From positions 434,001-498,000 of the forward strand of contig JAPDRN010000005.1 in NCBI GenBank assembly GCA_030247855.1: a DNA stretch of 64,000 nt, in the 5' to 3' direction. Below are positions 34,134-43,897 of this stretch, in pieces; the first letter of the stretch is position 1, and each line of letters starts with the position of its first letter. The notes under the pieces were generated by a model. The model ran no database searches, was not told the DNA's origin, and saw only the letters and a program-made list of their open reading frames with translations. This DNA is from Knufia peltigerae. Lineage: Eukaryota > Ascomycota > Eurotiomycetes > Chaetothyriales > Trichomeriaceae. A program made the translations under genes and the position numbers.

Positions 34134-35406
34134 TTTGCCCTGGATTGTGGAAGAGTTTGACAAAGAGATCCAGTGTGCATGCACAAGTGAACTGGGCCAA
34201 TTTCTGCTTCACGAGACAGGCGGTGAGAGTGAACGGTGAGGCGCAAGACGCGTTCATTCTACTCTACTAATGTTTAATAATATAGAGGAGCAGTGAATTG
34301 GCGAAGGTTGTGACACTACATGACGAGTTTCCTCCGTGACCATGGGCATAATTGTGCATCTGAATTGAAAATGGACGCGAATTTGACGATTAGCATAGCT
34401 TCAGATGCATCTTTCCAATTGACCCATGATTTTACTCCGCGAGCTGATTGTTTCGTCCCTGTCTGGCCTTTGGTATAGTTCATCTTTCTCGGGGTGATGG
34501 AGGTATTTCAAATGAAACTTGGGTCATGGTAGACAAATTGCTTCATTTATTCTGCAGCTTGACTCCTTTATCGACACCATCGGTAATGTTTCTATAGTTC
34601 GACCAGACTTCAAAGCATATTGCATACAAGTGTCTATGAACATTGCATTGGGTGTGGCCGTAAGGCATCGTCGTGTCCCCCAAAAGGGGGAAGATACCGA
34701 GCGCGAATAAAAAATAGTTCCACACTTCATGTTCAAACTTCTTTTCTAACTTCTTTTCCGTCCAACCTCCAGTCAACTTCCACATGACATTATTACTATT
34801 TGCAGAATGACCTCTTACCTGATGGGGTCGAGCAGCTGGTTGCTTACCCCGGTCTGTACGGCCCATGCAGGAGTTATGGCGCGAACATGGTTCTCTCATG
34901 ATCTTCGCGTGACCGTAATCGGATCATAGGGTGATAACAGAGCCTCAGGGACCATCAGTCCAATCGTAGTTTCTCTACCCCATGTTTTGGACGTTAGAAT
35001 CTCCCAGAAGGCATTCAGGTCTGGATTTCTCTAGATGTCGGTGTTCTTCTCTCTCATCACGCGGTATGTATCGGATACTGCTGGAAGTTGTACCATTTCA
35101 TCCCATTCGTCTCGACTTCATCCAAGTCTTGGCTCGAGGGAGGCAATGTCTCACTTCTTTGGCCATTACTTGATTTTGAGGAACACAGGTGATTTTCATG
35201 TTATTCTCGAACATGTTTGTGGCTAAGGTTAATATACAAATACATCGACCCTATTCTTGGGCGCACACGAATGATTCTTCCGAATTACTTCAACAACAGC
35301 TCTCTCGAATATCAGCCACGGCTCGACATTGTTACAGCATATCAAAACGAAACTAATAGTTTATCTATACTTGACCTGTTTCAAGACCATAGTCAAAATC
35401 AAAAAA
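34134..35406. other. Intergenic between divergent genes
   Basis: Promoters of the F-box-like and secreted-protein genes must lie here. Only short frames without coding character are seen. Confidence 0.4.
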
Positions 35407-36045
35407 ATGAAACTCAGCTACATCATCACCGTCTCAACGGCGGCACTGCTCGGTCTCGCCGCCGCGGCTCCCATCCCGGACGACGACCCTGACCACGGTC
35501 AAGACAATGATGACCACGACGACCACCCGGACTCGATGTCGACTTCGGGTCCATACTCGCTCCAAATCGGCGGTGGCAATTTCGACATCAACGACATCCA
35601 GTCCTACAGCTTGTTCTACGCCAACAGTTCCGCCTACCTGGGTCGGATCAAGTACCAAGCCTACTCTGAGCCGTTGATCGTCAACGGCCCCGCGACCCAC
35701 GGCGGCGGTTCTTCCGGGGACGGCATTTCGTTCCAATCCATCCACCAGTCCCCGACGGGCTGGCAGAACATGTACGTCGTCCCTCACCAGTCGAAACCCG
35801 TGGGCTTCAGCGTTCCCCACGGTTCGGCCCCGGCGGGGACACGCACCAACCGGTTCGCTTTCAACTTGGGGGGTGGGCTGATGAACAACGGCCTGAATCT
35901 GTTCTATGCCTGCCAGGACCGTAATTTGCGTGACGTGCACACCTACCAGATCTACTGGATGGCAGGCCCCCCGCTCCCGAGGGGCATGACGTGTAAAGGA
36001 CCGTTGTACATTCATGCCGGAAATGGCTGTGCGAGGACGTTTTGA
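35407..36045 (+). CDS. Secreted protein with His/Asp-rich N-terminus
   Basis: Single exon, 212 residues. A signal peptide (MKLSYIITVSTAALLGLAAA, cleavage near residue 20) is followed by about 22 residues dominated by Asp and His (DDDPDHGQDNDDHDDHPDS). The mature part has SGPYSLQIGGGNFDINDIQS, SLFYANSSAYLGRIKYQAYS, NRFAFNLGGGLMNNGLNLFY and three cysteines (YACQDRN, MTCKGPL, GNGCART). It resembles small secreted fungal proteins with a beta-rich fold; no catalytic motif is visible. The Asp/His stretch may be a propeptide or a metal-binding segment. GC is higher than in the flanks. An antisense frame of 228 codons is a shadow. Confidence 0.78.
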   Translation: MKLSYIITVSTAALLGLAAAAPIPDDDPDHGQDNDDHDDHPDSMSTSGPYSLQIGGGNFDINDIQSYSLFYANSSAYLGRIKYQAYSEPLIVNGPATHGGGSSGDGISFQSIHQSPTGWQNMYVVPHQSKPVGFSVPHGSAPAGTRTNRFAFNLGGGLMNNGLNLFYACQDRNLRDVHTYQIYWMAGPPLPRGMTCKGPLYIHAGNGCARTF

Positions 36046-36720
36046 GAACAAAGGAGAGAGCTGAAGGGGGATACTCGCAACTAAAAGGCACCTGAGATAC
36101 TCCAGGAAACAATGGGGCACCCTCTATCTTTAGGTTCGGAGTATTCATGCTTAGAAGTTGACAAGTCCCGGAAGAAAAAAAAGAAAAAGAAAAAGAAAAA
36201 GAAATTCGAACCATGAGGGATGATTTATGAACGATGCACCGAGATGGACGGCAGGATTTGCAGATTGATACCTTGAGACGAAAACGACAAAAAGCAATAA
36301 TAGCTGAGGCGACGAAACGAACAAGCAAGCAAAGCATCTCTACCTGAAGCGTGTTCGGTATTATTATGCTATGGTATACTGTTTGAAAGATTTCTACATA
36401 ACTCATACACAATATTAATTGCTTTTGGACAACGAGTGAAAACATCTCGATTCCATAATTCCTGCTATTACAGAATATATATCATGGTAAAACGTCAATG
36501 GACGCATCATATTCAGTCACCACGCCACCCCAAACAAACCTTTGAACATGAAAAGGGATTGAAGAGATCTCAAAATCTCATAGCCTCTCCTGCCAGCCCG
36601 TTATCCATCCCATCTCGATCACCATCACATTGACCTTGTCCTTGACATTTAACTTGGCGGGTCGTGACCTCCCGAAACTGCTCCTCGTCTCTCGGCCGTC
36701 CACCAAAAGCCTTCTGGTCT
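36046..36720. repeat. Intergenic with a purine tract
   Basis: An almost pure A/G tract built on GAAAAA units lies at about 36171-36205. The rest shows no gene. Confidence 0.5.
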
Positions 36721-37167
36721 CTAATCCAGCGGCGGGGGTCGTCTCCAACTCAGCCGCTCAGGTGCGGAACTCGGCCTCTCTGGTGTGTTCCCACGATGAA
36801 TTCGTGTCAGTTCCACAAGCATCCTAAACGCTCTCGACAGAAATGCGTTTATCTGGTCCCAGGTGTTTCGGCCCATCCTGCGGTAGCGGTTGTAATCACG
36901 TATCATTGCGTCGAGCGATTCCAGGATACCGGTGCCGAGGTTTATTACGCTGCGCTGAAATTCTGTTCCGTCCACGTCGAGAACTTCGTTAAGACGTTGT
37001 CGGATGATGTTATAGAGTTCGTCATGATCCCCGATCTCAGGCGGCTCCTAGTCATCTGGTGCATCGTCTTCTCCTTCTCCTCTTCGTTCGTCTCGTGCAT
37101 CATTGATTCCCGGTTGGGTTTGGATTTCATCTTCAGATTCGGGTTCATGAAACATTGGAAGGCCCAT
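36721..37167 (-). pseudogene. ORF interrupted by one in-frame TAG
   Basis: On the minus strand an ATG at 37167 opens 39 codons (MGLPMFHEPESEDEIQTQPG onward, acidic) that stop at TAG 37050-37048. The same frame then continues for about 109 codons with clear coding character: IGDHDELYNIIRQRLNEVLD, ILESLDAMIRDYNRYRR, WDQINAFLSRAFRMLVEL. No consensus GT donor lies between the ATG and the TAG that would remove it. It may be a fresh nonsense allele, a readthrough gene, or a gene that starts downstream or in an unseen exon. No family recognised. Confidence 0.35.
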
Positions 37168-38294
37168 GGTGGTGTTTGCTGTAGTTGGGATTGCTATGGC
37201 GTTCTCCTTGAGGTGTCAGGTCAAAGTATACAATCACAATATGACTGTAATAATTGCACAGTATCTTTTTTACTGTACAGTCAGGATCGTGGGCTGCGGT
37301 AGTTTGAGTAGGTTTCTTTGGGTGATAACTTCTGAAAAGACCGATGAATGCACAAAACGAAATGTCGAGATAGGGTCTGATCCGCTATCTTGCGAAACCT
37401 TCTGGCACAGCCCGTGGTAAGAGTCGTCTCAGTCAGTGATAGATTTCAGAGGATACAAGGATATAAGCAATGAATTGAAGTTCGTATGTCATATAATGGT
37501 AATGGGAGGTCTGAGTGTTTCGTTGTTTTGGTCGCAAGAGATTCATAGCGTCCAAGGGTACTCGATCGCACTAGCCCATATTAGGCATAGCGCAACTGCT
37601 CCCTCATATCAATTATCGTCACAGCAGCAGCAACAACGATCCAAATGTCAGGATCATTTCTCATTCACGTCACGTACCAGATGGTAGAGATCAAACAATA
37701 TCCATCGGGATATCGATGTTTGAACATCAATGGCTTTTACACATGCACATGGCCTCATACTTTCGCACCTCTTCGCGCCTAGAAATGTATGACGGCAGAA
37801 CCACGAACAGTGTCGCCGTCAACAACAACGTCCAACAATGGTTCAGCTATCATTTAAGCTTGTGTCGAAGCATGATCGCCCTCTACAGATAAGTGGACAC
37901 CCACCTTAAACTCTGGAGACTGGTAAGTATACTACGGATCTTCCATCCAGATGCATCTATGAGAAAACCTGTGCGGTATGTTGTCCAAGCGTCACTTCTC
38001 CATACCAACCCATATTGCGTCAACTTCAACTCAAAAAGCACCGGTTATGGCTTGTTGTGGACTGAATTTTCTGTGACAAGGACCACTATGCCGCGTACAA
38101 GAACCATGGCGTGATCTTTCTCTTTCTTCTTCAAGATTCCGCAGCAGTTCGAGACCCTGTTGCATGCTATCGAAACTGCTGTGACCTGCATACTCCAGTA
38201 TATCAACTTCTGCGGCATACTTAATTCCCTTTCGATTCTTTGTTGAAACAATCGGTATCGCATAGGGTACAGGAACAAGTGTTATTGGCGCAGC
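37168..38294. other. Intergenic
   Basis: Upstream of the rhodopsin-domain gene. CAG-rich codons near 37622 and several short frames are present; no gene supported. Confidence 0.4.
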
Positions 38295-39462
38295 ATGACA
38301 GGAACCCGGGCGTTGGTCATCTCGATGACTTTCTCCTCTGTCGCTTTTCTTTCCGTCTCTCTCCGGTGCTTCAGCCGCATCCATTTCGTTGGTTGCCTCT
38401 TTACCGAAGACATCCTGATCTTGATTGCTCTGATTTGCTCTTTCGGCGTCGCAGGCACCATCGAAGCTGGTATGTTTGTCCTTTTGAAGCAGTTAAACTA
38501 AACACACTGACTGCTCAGCACGACAATATGGACTTGGAAAAGACTTTCGTACTCTGTCACCCGATCAGACCGTACCGTTGTTCAAGGTACGTTGTTGTCT
38601 AATCATTCTCTCGTTCAGCTTACTGAAAGAGACAGGCATTCTGGGTCAGTATTCTTGTCTACAATCTGGGTCTCACTTTCGTCAAATGCTCAATTTGTTG
38701 CCAATATCTGAGGTTTTTCAACGAGAGAAAGTACAGGGTGGCGGTACAATGCATACTGGGCTTTCTGATCGTCTACGGAATTGCCACCGTATTCGTGATA
38801 GTATTTACCTGTACACCAGTTCAGTATTTCTGGGACAAAAGCATCCCTGGGGGCAAGTGCGTCAATTATGTGGCTTGGTGGTTCTTCAATGCCAGCGTTT
38901 GTATCCTGACGGATTTTGTGCTTTGCGTTTTGCCAATACCGATGTTAAAGACGCTCAATTTACCACGACGGCAAAAATATGGCTTGATTGGTGTCTTCGC
39001 CATTGGAGGCTTGTAAGTCAAATTATGGTCTGAAAAACGACTTTTCTCTAACTCTGAAAACGCAGTGCATGTGTTGTGGCTATCCTCCGTCTACACGCGA
39101 TTTCCGAGTACAGCAGCTCATCAAATCATTCAAAGTACAATGTCGACGCAGCATCTTGGTCCGCAATAGAAGTCAACACTGGCATCATTTGTGCCTGTAT
39201 GCCAACGATCCGTCCTCTTGTGGCAATGATATATAGAAAGTTATTTGGGGCTTCCAAGCGCAGCTTTTCGGAGCCCCCGGTTTTCAAAGAATCCAGCAGC
39301 AAATATGCTCCTTCAAGCTCCCTGCCGCCTACGACGCCATTGGAAGATGTGTCTTTCTGTACCGTTCCTGAAGGCGTCAAGGAGTATTTTGAGGAATCAG
39401 GCGCCAATTCTACAATCGAGATTTCAAGAGAGGCCTTTCGAGCGAGCGGACAGAAAGTTTAG
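38295..39462 (+). CDS. Rhodopsin-domain (PTH11-like) integral membrane protein
   Basis: Seven-helix membrane protein of the fungal rhodopsin-domain family (PF20684 type), related to PTH11-like receptors. Four exons: 38295-38469, 38519-38586, 38636-39012 and 39066-39462, giving 338 residues; introns are 49-53 bases. Hallmarks are RQYGLGKDF after helix 2, LGLTFVKCSICCQYLRFF, VFTCTPVQYFWDK, GGKCVNYVAWWFFNASVCIL, TDFVLCVLPIPMLKTLNLPR and GVFAIGGFACVVAILRL. The helix after the third intron ends TGIICACMPTIRPLVAMIYR, and the cytoplasmic tail is Ser-rich. The first helix is short of an extracellular N-terminal extension. Ligand and pathway unknown; the CFEM domain of some relatives is absent. Confidence 0.88.
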
Positions 39463-39856
39463 CTTGAAGATGGCAGGCATCGAATTCAGAAGAGCTCATG
39501 TATGCCAATATTTGATGATTAATGAGGTAGAAGGCCAGATTAGACAGAATTCAGACCTTACTGAACTCTTTCAACAGTTAATATTCTATTAAATGTGTGT
39601 GAGAGAAAGGAGGAAGCAACAAGTCCATAGATGAGTTTCCTAGGACAAAAATGGATCACGTGACACCACCCCTTAGCACTCCAAATAGCACATGCGTTCA
39701 TCAACCTCACCTGACAATTAGACCCTGCTTCATCAGATTCCGCCTGGCTTCCGCAGATCTTTGCGTATATCCAAGGTCTTGCAGGCATGGATACTTCATG
39801 ACTGTATATCTTGTCTCTGACTAAATTGAAATGCTAATTAGATTTCTGTAGCCAGC
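39463..39856. other. Intergenic
   Basis: Short gap between two plus-strand genes; promoter of the Nudix fusion. Nothing else seen. Confidence 0.4.
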
Positions 39857-41491
39857 ATGGTTCGTCTCGAGAAACGCACCGTCGTATCCGTCTTGCTGTT
39901 TTCCTTGACACCCACCAAGCCATACCGCGTCCTCCTCTTTCGCCGGTCTGAAAAGGTCTCGACCTACAGAAAAAAGCTGGCACCGATAGCAGGTTCCGTG
40001 GAACTAGATGACAAAACCCCGCTCGACGCTGCCTGGCGAGAGTTGAAAGAGGAGACTTGTCTCGGACCACAACAGATTGAACTTTGGAGGAGAGGTCCAG
40101 GGTTCCAATTCACGGACGAGAAAGCTGTGGTCGGTAAAGATGGGAAAGGTGAGACAGTTGGAAGAACATGGCACGTTTGGCCCTTTGCTTTTCGATTCAA
40201 AAAGGAACTCGTAGACGAGCACAACAATGTTGTTGACCCGTCGGTATTCAAGATGAACTGGGAGCATCTCAACCTTGAGTGGAACTTTGTCGAGGACATC
40301 CTCGATGGAAAGATCCTTGACCAGTGCGTACCCCGACTGGAAATCACCCTCGGACAGGTCTGGGTCGATCCAGAAAGCCAACTGTACAAAGGAATGGAAG
40401 AATTGCGCCTCGACCATACCCATGGAGCGAGAGAGTTGGCCACAATGGCGGTCAAAAGCTTGGCGAGGATCATAGAAAGGGATGATAGTCAGCAGCGAGA
40501 GAAGAAGATGGGGACGTTGTCGTCGGAGGGCCTTGAACGATGGTGGAAAGATGTACGTTTGCAAGCTTTCCACCTGGCATTCAATGCACGTCCCAGCATG
40601 AGCGCTGCGATATCTAGCGCCATTGTAAATGCATTGCAAGCTGCACAGAGTATCGTTGATACTGGCGGTCCGACAGTCATGGAAGATGTCAAATCGACCC
40701 TGGAAGCGTACGTGGCTAGACGGACGGAAATCGCTCGGCGGGTGAGTGAGCAATTCTCGACCCTTTTGAAAGGCATGTTTCCCTCAACGAACCAAGACGA
40801 AAGCGATAGGACGGTACCGATCAAAATTATGACCTTGAGTTTCTCGTCCACCATCAAAGCGGCAATACTACATGCGTTGGACGAAGACGAAACGCGAACG
40901 ATCGAACTTTGCATTCTCGAGTCACGACCTCTCTTTGAAGGCGCCAGTTTCGCGCAAGCGTTGACGAAAGAAGCACAAGATCGGTTGCAAGGTCAGAAGG
41001 CAGGTCCCCAAATACATAGCCGACTACGTATTTATGTATCGACCGATGCCTCTGTCGGTGTTCTCAGTAGAGACGCCGATCTTCTCATCATCGGCGCAGA
41101 TCGCATCTCCGAATCTGGGGATGTAAGTAACAAGACTGGCTCTCTACCGGCGGTATTGACCAGCAAGGAAGTCACGCATGGGTCTATCAAAGTGATTTGT
41201 ATCAGTGAATCTGACAAGATTGCTCCTCCAGGAGCAGCTGAAGAGCATTCAGAGGAGGACAATAACAAGGCAGAAGTCACGAGGACCTGGACGACAAATC
41301 TTTCTTCCTGCTGGGACGAAATGGTCACCATACGTAATGTATACTTTGAATGGGTTCCAGCCAAGTACATCGACTTGTATGTCTGCGAGGACGGAGTTTT
41401 GGGTCAAGACGATATCAAGACAAAGTCAAGATTGGTGGCAGATTTGACTACAAAGGCTTTTTCGGATTTGTCCAAAGCTCGAGATTTTTGA
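39857..41491 (+). CDS. Nudix domain fused to an eIF2B-like (IF-2B) domain
   Basis: Single exon, 544 residues. The N-terminal half (about 5-165) is Nudix-like, with RVLLFRRSEK and a Nudix box GSVELDDKTPLDAAWRELKE. REL-EE, holding the metal-binding glutamates, is kept, but the usual Glu at box position 7 is Lys and the late Gly is Cys. The C-terminal half (about 215-535) is the fold of eIF2B alpha/beta/delta, methylthioribose-1-phosphate isomerase and ribose-1,5-bisphosphate isomerase: FHLAFNARPSMSAAISSAIV, CILESRPLFEG, LLIIGADRISESGDVSNKTG and YFEWVPAKYIDLYV. The isomerase Cys is replaced in MTLSFSS. It could act on a nucleotide or sugar phosphate, or be a sensor. Residue 250 onward is too divergent to be a true eIF2B subunit. 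Confidence 0.82.
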   Translation: MVRLEKRTVVSVLLFSLTPTKPYRVLLFRRSEKVSTYRKKLAPIAGSVELDDKTPLDAAWRELKEETCLGPQQIELWRRGPGFQFTDEKAVVGKDGKGETVGRTWHVWPFAFRFKKELVDEHNNVVDPSVFKMNWEHLNLEWNFVEDILDGKILDQCVPRLEITLGQVWVDPESQLYKGMEELRLDHTHGARELATMAVKSLARIIERDDSQQREKKMGTLSSEGLERWWKDVRLQAFHLAFNARPSMSAAISSAIVNALQAAQSIVDTGGPTVMEDVKSTLEAYVARRTEIARRVSEQFSTLLKGMFPSTNQDESDRTVPIKIMTLSFSSTIKAAILHALDEDETRTIELCILESRPLFEGASFAQALTKEAQDRLQGQKAGPQIHSRLRIYVSTDASVGVLSRDADLLIIGADRISESGDVSNKTGSLPAVLTSKEVTHGSIKVICISESDKIAPPGAAEEHSEEDNNKAEVTRTWTTNLSSCWDEMVTIRNVYFEWVPAKYIDLYVCEDGVLGQDDIKTKSRLVADLTTKAFSDLSKARDF

Positions 41492-41584
41492 CTTTGAAGG
41501 GTTTATGACTATGGAAACAACGAAGGATTGCTTATTGCGCCAGCGCCATTGACTTGCCCAGATGAATTCCTCACTTCTCGGAGC

Positions 41585-42532
41585 TTACGCAGCAGCACGA
41601 CGACGACGATTTCGGCGAGCTTCCCTCCTTCTGGCCTTTTCCAGAATACCTGTTATACTTAGAAAAATGACCAGTCTCAACTTTTGAGTGTCCGGTCCAA
41701 TTCTCAAGTCTGCCATCCTCAATTTACCTTTTTTCTTCCAACTCTTGAATTTGTTGGCGAGAAACGAAGCGACTACCTCGTCGGCCTCGATGTCGATCAA
41801 CTGATAACTCTCCATGTTGAGAGCACGCAAGAACGACCCTCCTTCGACGCCCGCCTGCTCGTCGTGGGTCCTTTTCCACGCAAAGGATCTCCCGTTGAAC
41901 TCTAACCGGTACTCGCTGTGGGTGATCATGCTTGCGCATGTGACTTCGATGGACGTGTCTGGCGCGTAACTGAATTGATCACCACCGATTTCGAGAGTGA
42001 AATTGCGAGATAATTTGGGCAAATGCACGGCCCCTACGACGGGTGCTGATTCTCCCATTTCCGCGACGTGTTCGAGATCGAGATCGACATCCTGCCCGTT
42101 TGCTGCGATGCTGCTGCACCCGCCAGGCGGCAAAGCGTGTAAGGTGACGTCCGGTTTGTGAAAGGTGAATTGGGACATTTCGGCGTAAAACAGTGGTTGT
42201 TTGGGGTCGGAGCCGAAGGTGTTGTTGTTGGTGAGAACTACCAAACCCCTACTCAACAATTGAGGATAATAGAAACCATATTCTTGTTGGTATTGTTGGA
42301 CTGGGTTGATACCACCACCGCCGGCATCGTTGTTGGTGGAATACTTTTCTTTGTCGTCATCATACAAGGATCTCTCAGTCGAAGATTCGGAAGATCTACG
42401 ATGTTGTTGTTGTGATGCTGCTGATGATGAGTGGCCATGGTAGTTATTATATTCGTTGCCACCCCAATCTGACATGTCGGATTCATAGAACAGGTCTGAT
42501 TGTGGTGGTGGATGTAGGTTGGAGGAAGCCAT
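41585..42532 (-). CDS. Hypothetical protein with basic tail, 315 aa
   Basis: Function unknown. Single exon from ATG at 42532 (MASSNLHPPP); the open frame upstream has no ATG in good context. The N-terminus is low-complexity (Ser, Gln, Asn, Tyr, Gly). The middle has FTLEIGGDQFSYAPDTSIEV and SEYRLEFNGRSFAWKRTHDE, then YQLIDIEADEVVASFLANKF, which resembles the beta-strand pattern of tubby/LURP-like folds in fungal proteins. The end is a short hydrophobic LRLVIFLSITGIL followed by a strongly basic run. The tubby-like assignment is a weak inference. It converges on the Nudix fusion with 93 bases between. Confidence 0.6.
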   Translation of the reverse strand: MASSNLHPPPQSDLFYESDMSDWGGNEYNNYHGHSSSAASQQQHRRSSESSTERSLYDDDKEKYSTNNDAGGGGINPVQQYQQEYGFYYPQLLSRGLVVLTNNNTFGSDPKQPLFYAEMSQFTFHKPDVTLHALPPGGCSSIAANGQDVDLDLEHVAEMGESAPVVGAVHLPKLSRNFTLEIGGDQFSYAPDTSIEVTCASMITHSEYRLEFNGRSFAWKRTHDEQAGVEGGSFLRALNMESYQLIDIEADEVVASFLANKFKSWKKKGKLRMADLRIGPDTQKLRLVIFLSITGILEKARRREARRNRRRRAAA

Positions 42533-42664
42533 GATGACTGGTAGATTAGGTCTGAATGACAATGTGGTATTTTTTTGGGTACGATTATATGAGAAGATCG
42601 GTTCGAAAACTTGGGATTGTGTCCTTGGTGTGCTTTCGGAGAGAGAGAGAGGTGTACTCGAAGT

Positions 42665-42673
42665 CTTTATATA
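42665..42673 (-). promoter_or_regulatory. TATA box of the basic-tailed protein gene
   Basis: On the minus strand TATATAAAG stands about 135 bases before the ATG at 42532, followed by a CTCTCTCTC leader; a good match for a fungal core promoter. Confidence 0.5.
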
Positions 42674-43897
42674 GATGATAAAACTATAGACTATAGATGT
42701 ACCATGAAAGGAGTTCACCAATTTTGTTTCTGTATTGCGGTCCTGATCTTTGTAGTGAGAGGGGCCAAATATTGTTTGGAATGGTCATGGCCCTGCAAAG
42801 ATCTGCAGTATGTAGTGACTGTAGTATTTTTATGGAAATATTTCCTCTTTGAGCCAGGTTCTGCGATTGCGACTTTGACTGATCAGAAGATAATCCTTGG
42901 ACATTGACACGGAGTGCGCCCCCAATGGACTGAATCGTTTAGAAGCACTTTGCATGAATGATCGACAAGAATAGCTGAGTCCCCTTCTGTTTTCTAGTCC
43001 AAGCTCTTCCCCCCTGTACTCCGTACGTATCATGCAGTTCGCATTTTGGTGATCACTCATGAAGAGTAAAAATGAAGATGCGGATGGGATCCGTGTTTGA
43101 GCGAGTTGGTGGCCTGAAAAAAAGCAAAATATCTGGTGTCCCATCCAATGATATCTAGAATGTCAGGTATCGCTTTCTGTTCCTATTTGGGAGATTTTCT
43201 TTTTCCGTTCTTCCTGGCAAGGGTATCTGAATGGATTGGCCTCATCTCTCGTGGGTTCTTTTGTAATTTCAAGAGATGTATGTGCTTGAGGCTGAATGAG
43301 CAGGCTTACTAGCTTGTAGGAGGGAGAAGATGCGAAGCGAACGTCCGAATCGTAGTGTCGCGTTCATCGAATGTTGGGCCGGTCGAGTTGATCGTCCTCA
43401 GGTTAGATATGGGGGCTGGAAAGATGGTTTGATTTCTTATTTTAAAGGGTAAGATATGAGCCCCCCCCCTATTTTTGGACTTACTTTAGTATGTGGTTTT
43501 CATACTTTGAAAGAATGCCACCTTTTGAAACCACACAGTTCGAGTATTGAAGGGTGCTGAAATGTCCTCGGAGCAGTGTAGGTACCTCTTGAAAAAACAA
43601 AAACCGTCCTTTCGATGTGAAGCATGGAACCCCCACCCGAGACAAGGCTGCATGCGAAAAGGGGGGGGGGGGAGGGAGGCTTTGGGAGCAGGTTCCACGA
43701 AAACCTTTTCTTCCTCTCAAGGTCTCAGGCCACCACACGGGCTCAAATAGGACAGATCTGGTCATCGTACCTTCGTATTCCTCACTGACACTGCCCTGCA
43801 GCAATTCCAGTGTCTACAATCATCATCATCATCACCACTCGTACCACAATTTTCAAACCACCTCTTTTGCCAACAACCCCCTTGTTTTTTTCTCTCC
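42674..43897. repeat. Intergenic with C and G runs
   Basis: Holds a run of 9 C at 43461-43469 and of 12 G at 43661-43672, plus a CAT-type microsatellite near 43823. No gene is supported. Confidence 0.45.

Noticed and set aside
35434..36120. Long minus-strand frame opposite the secreted protein
   Set aside because: Shadow of the GC-rich coding strand; Val/Arg-rich with no domain, while the plus strand has a signal peptide.
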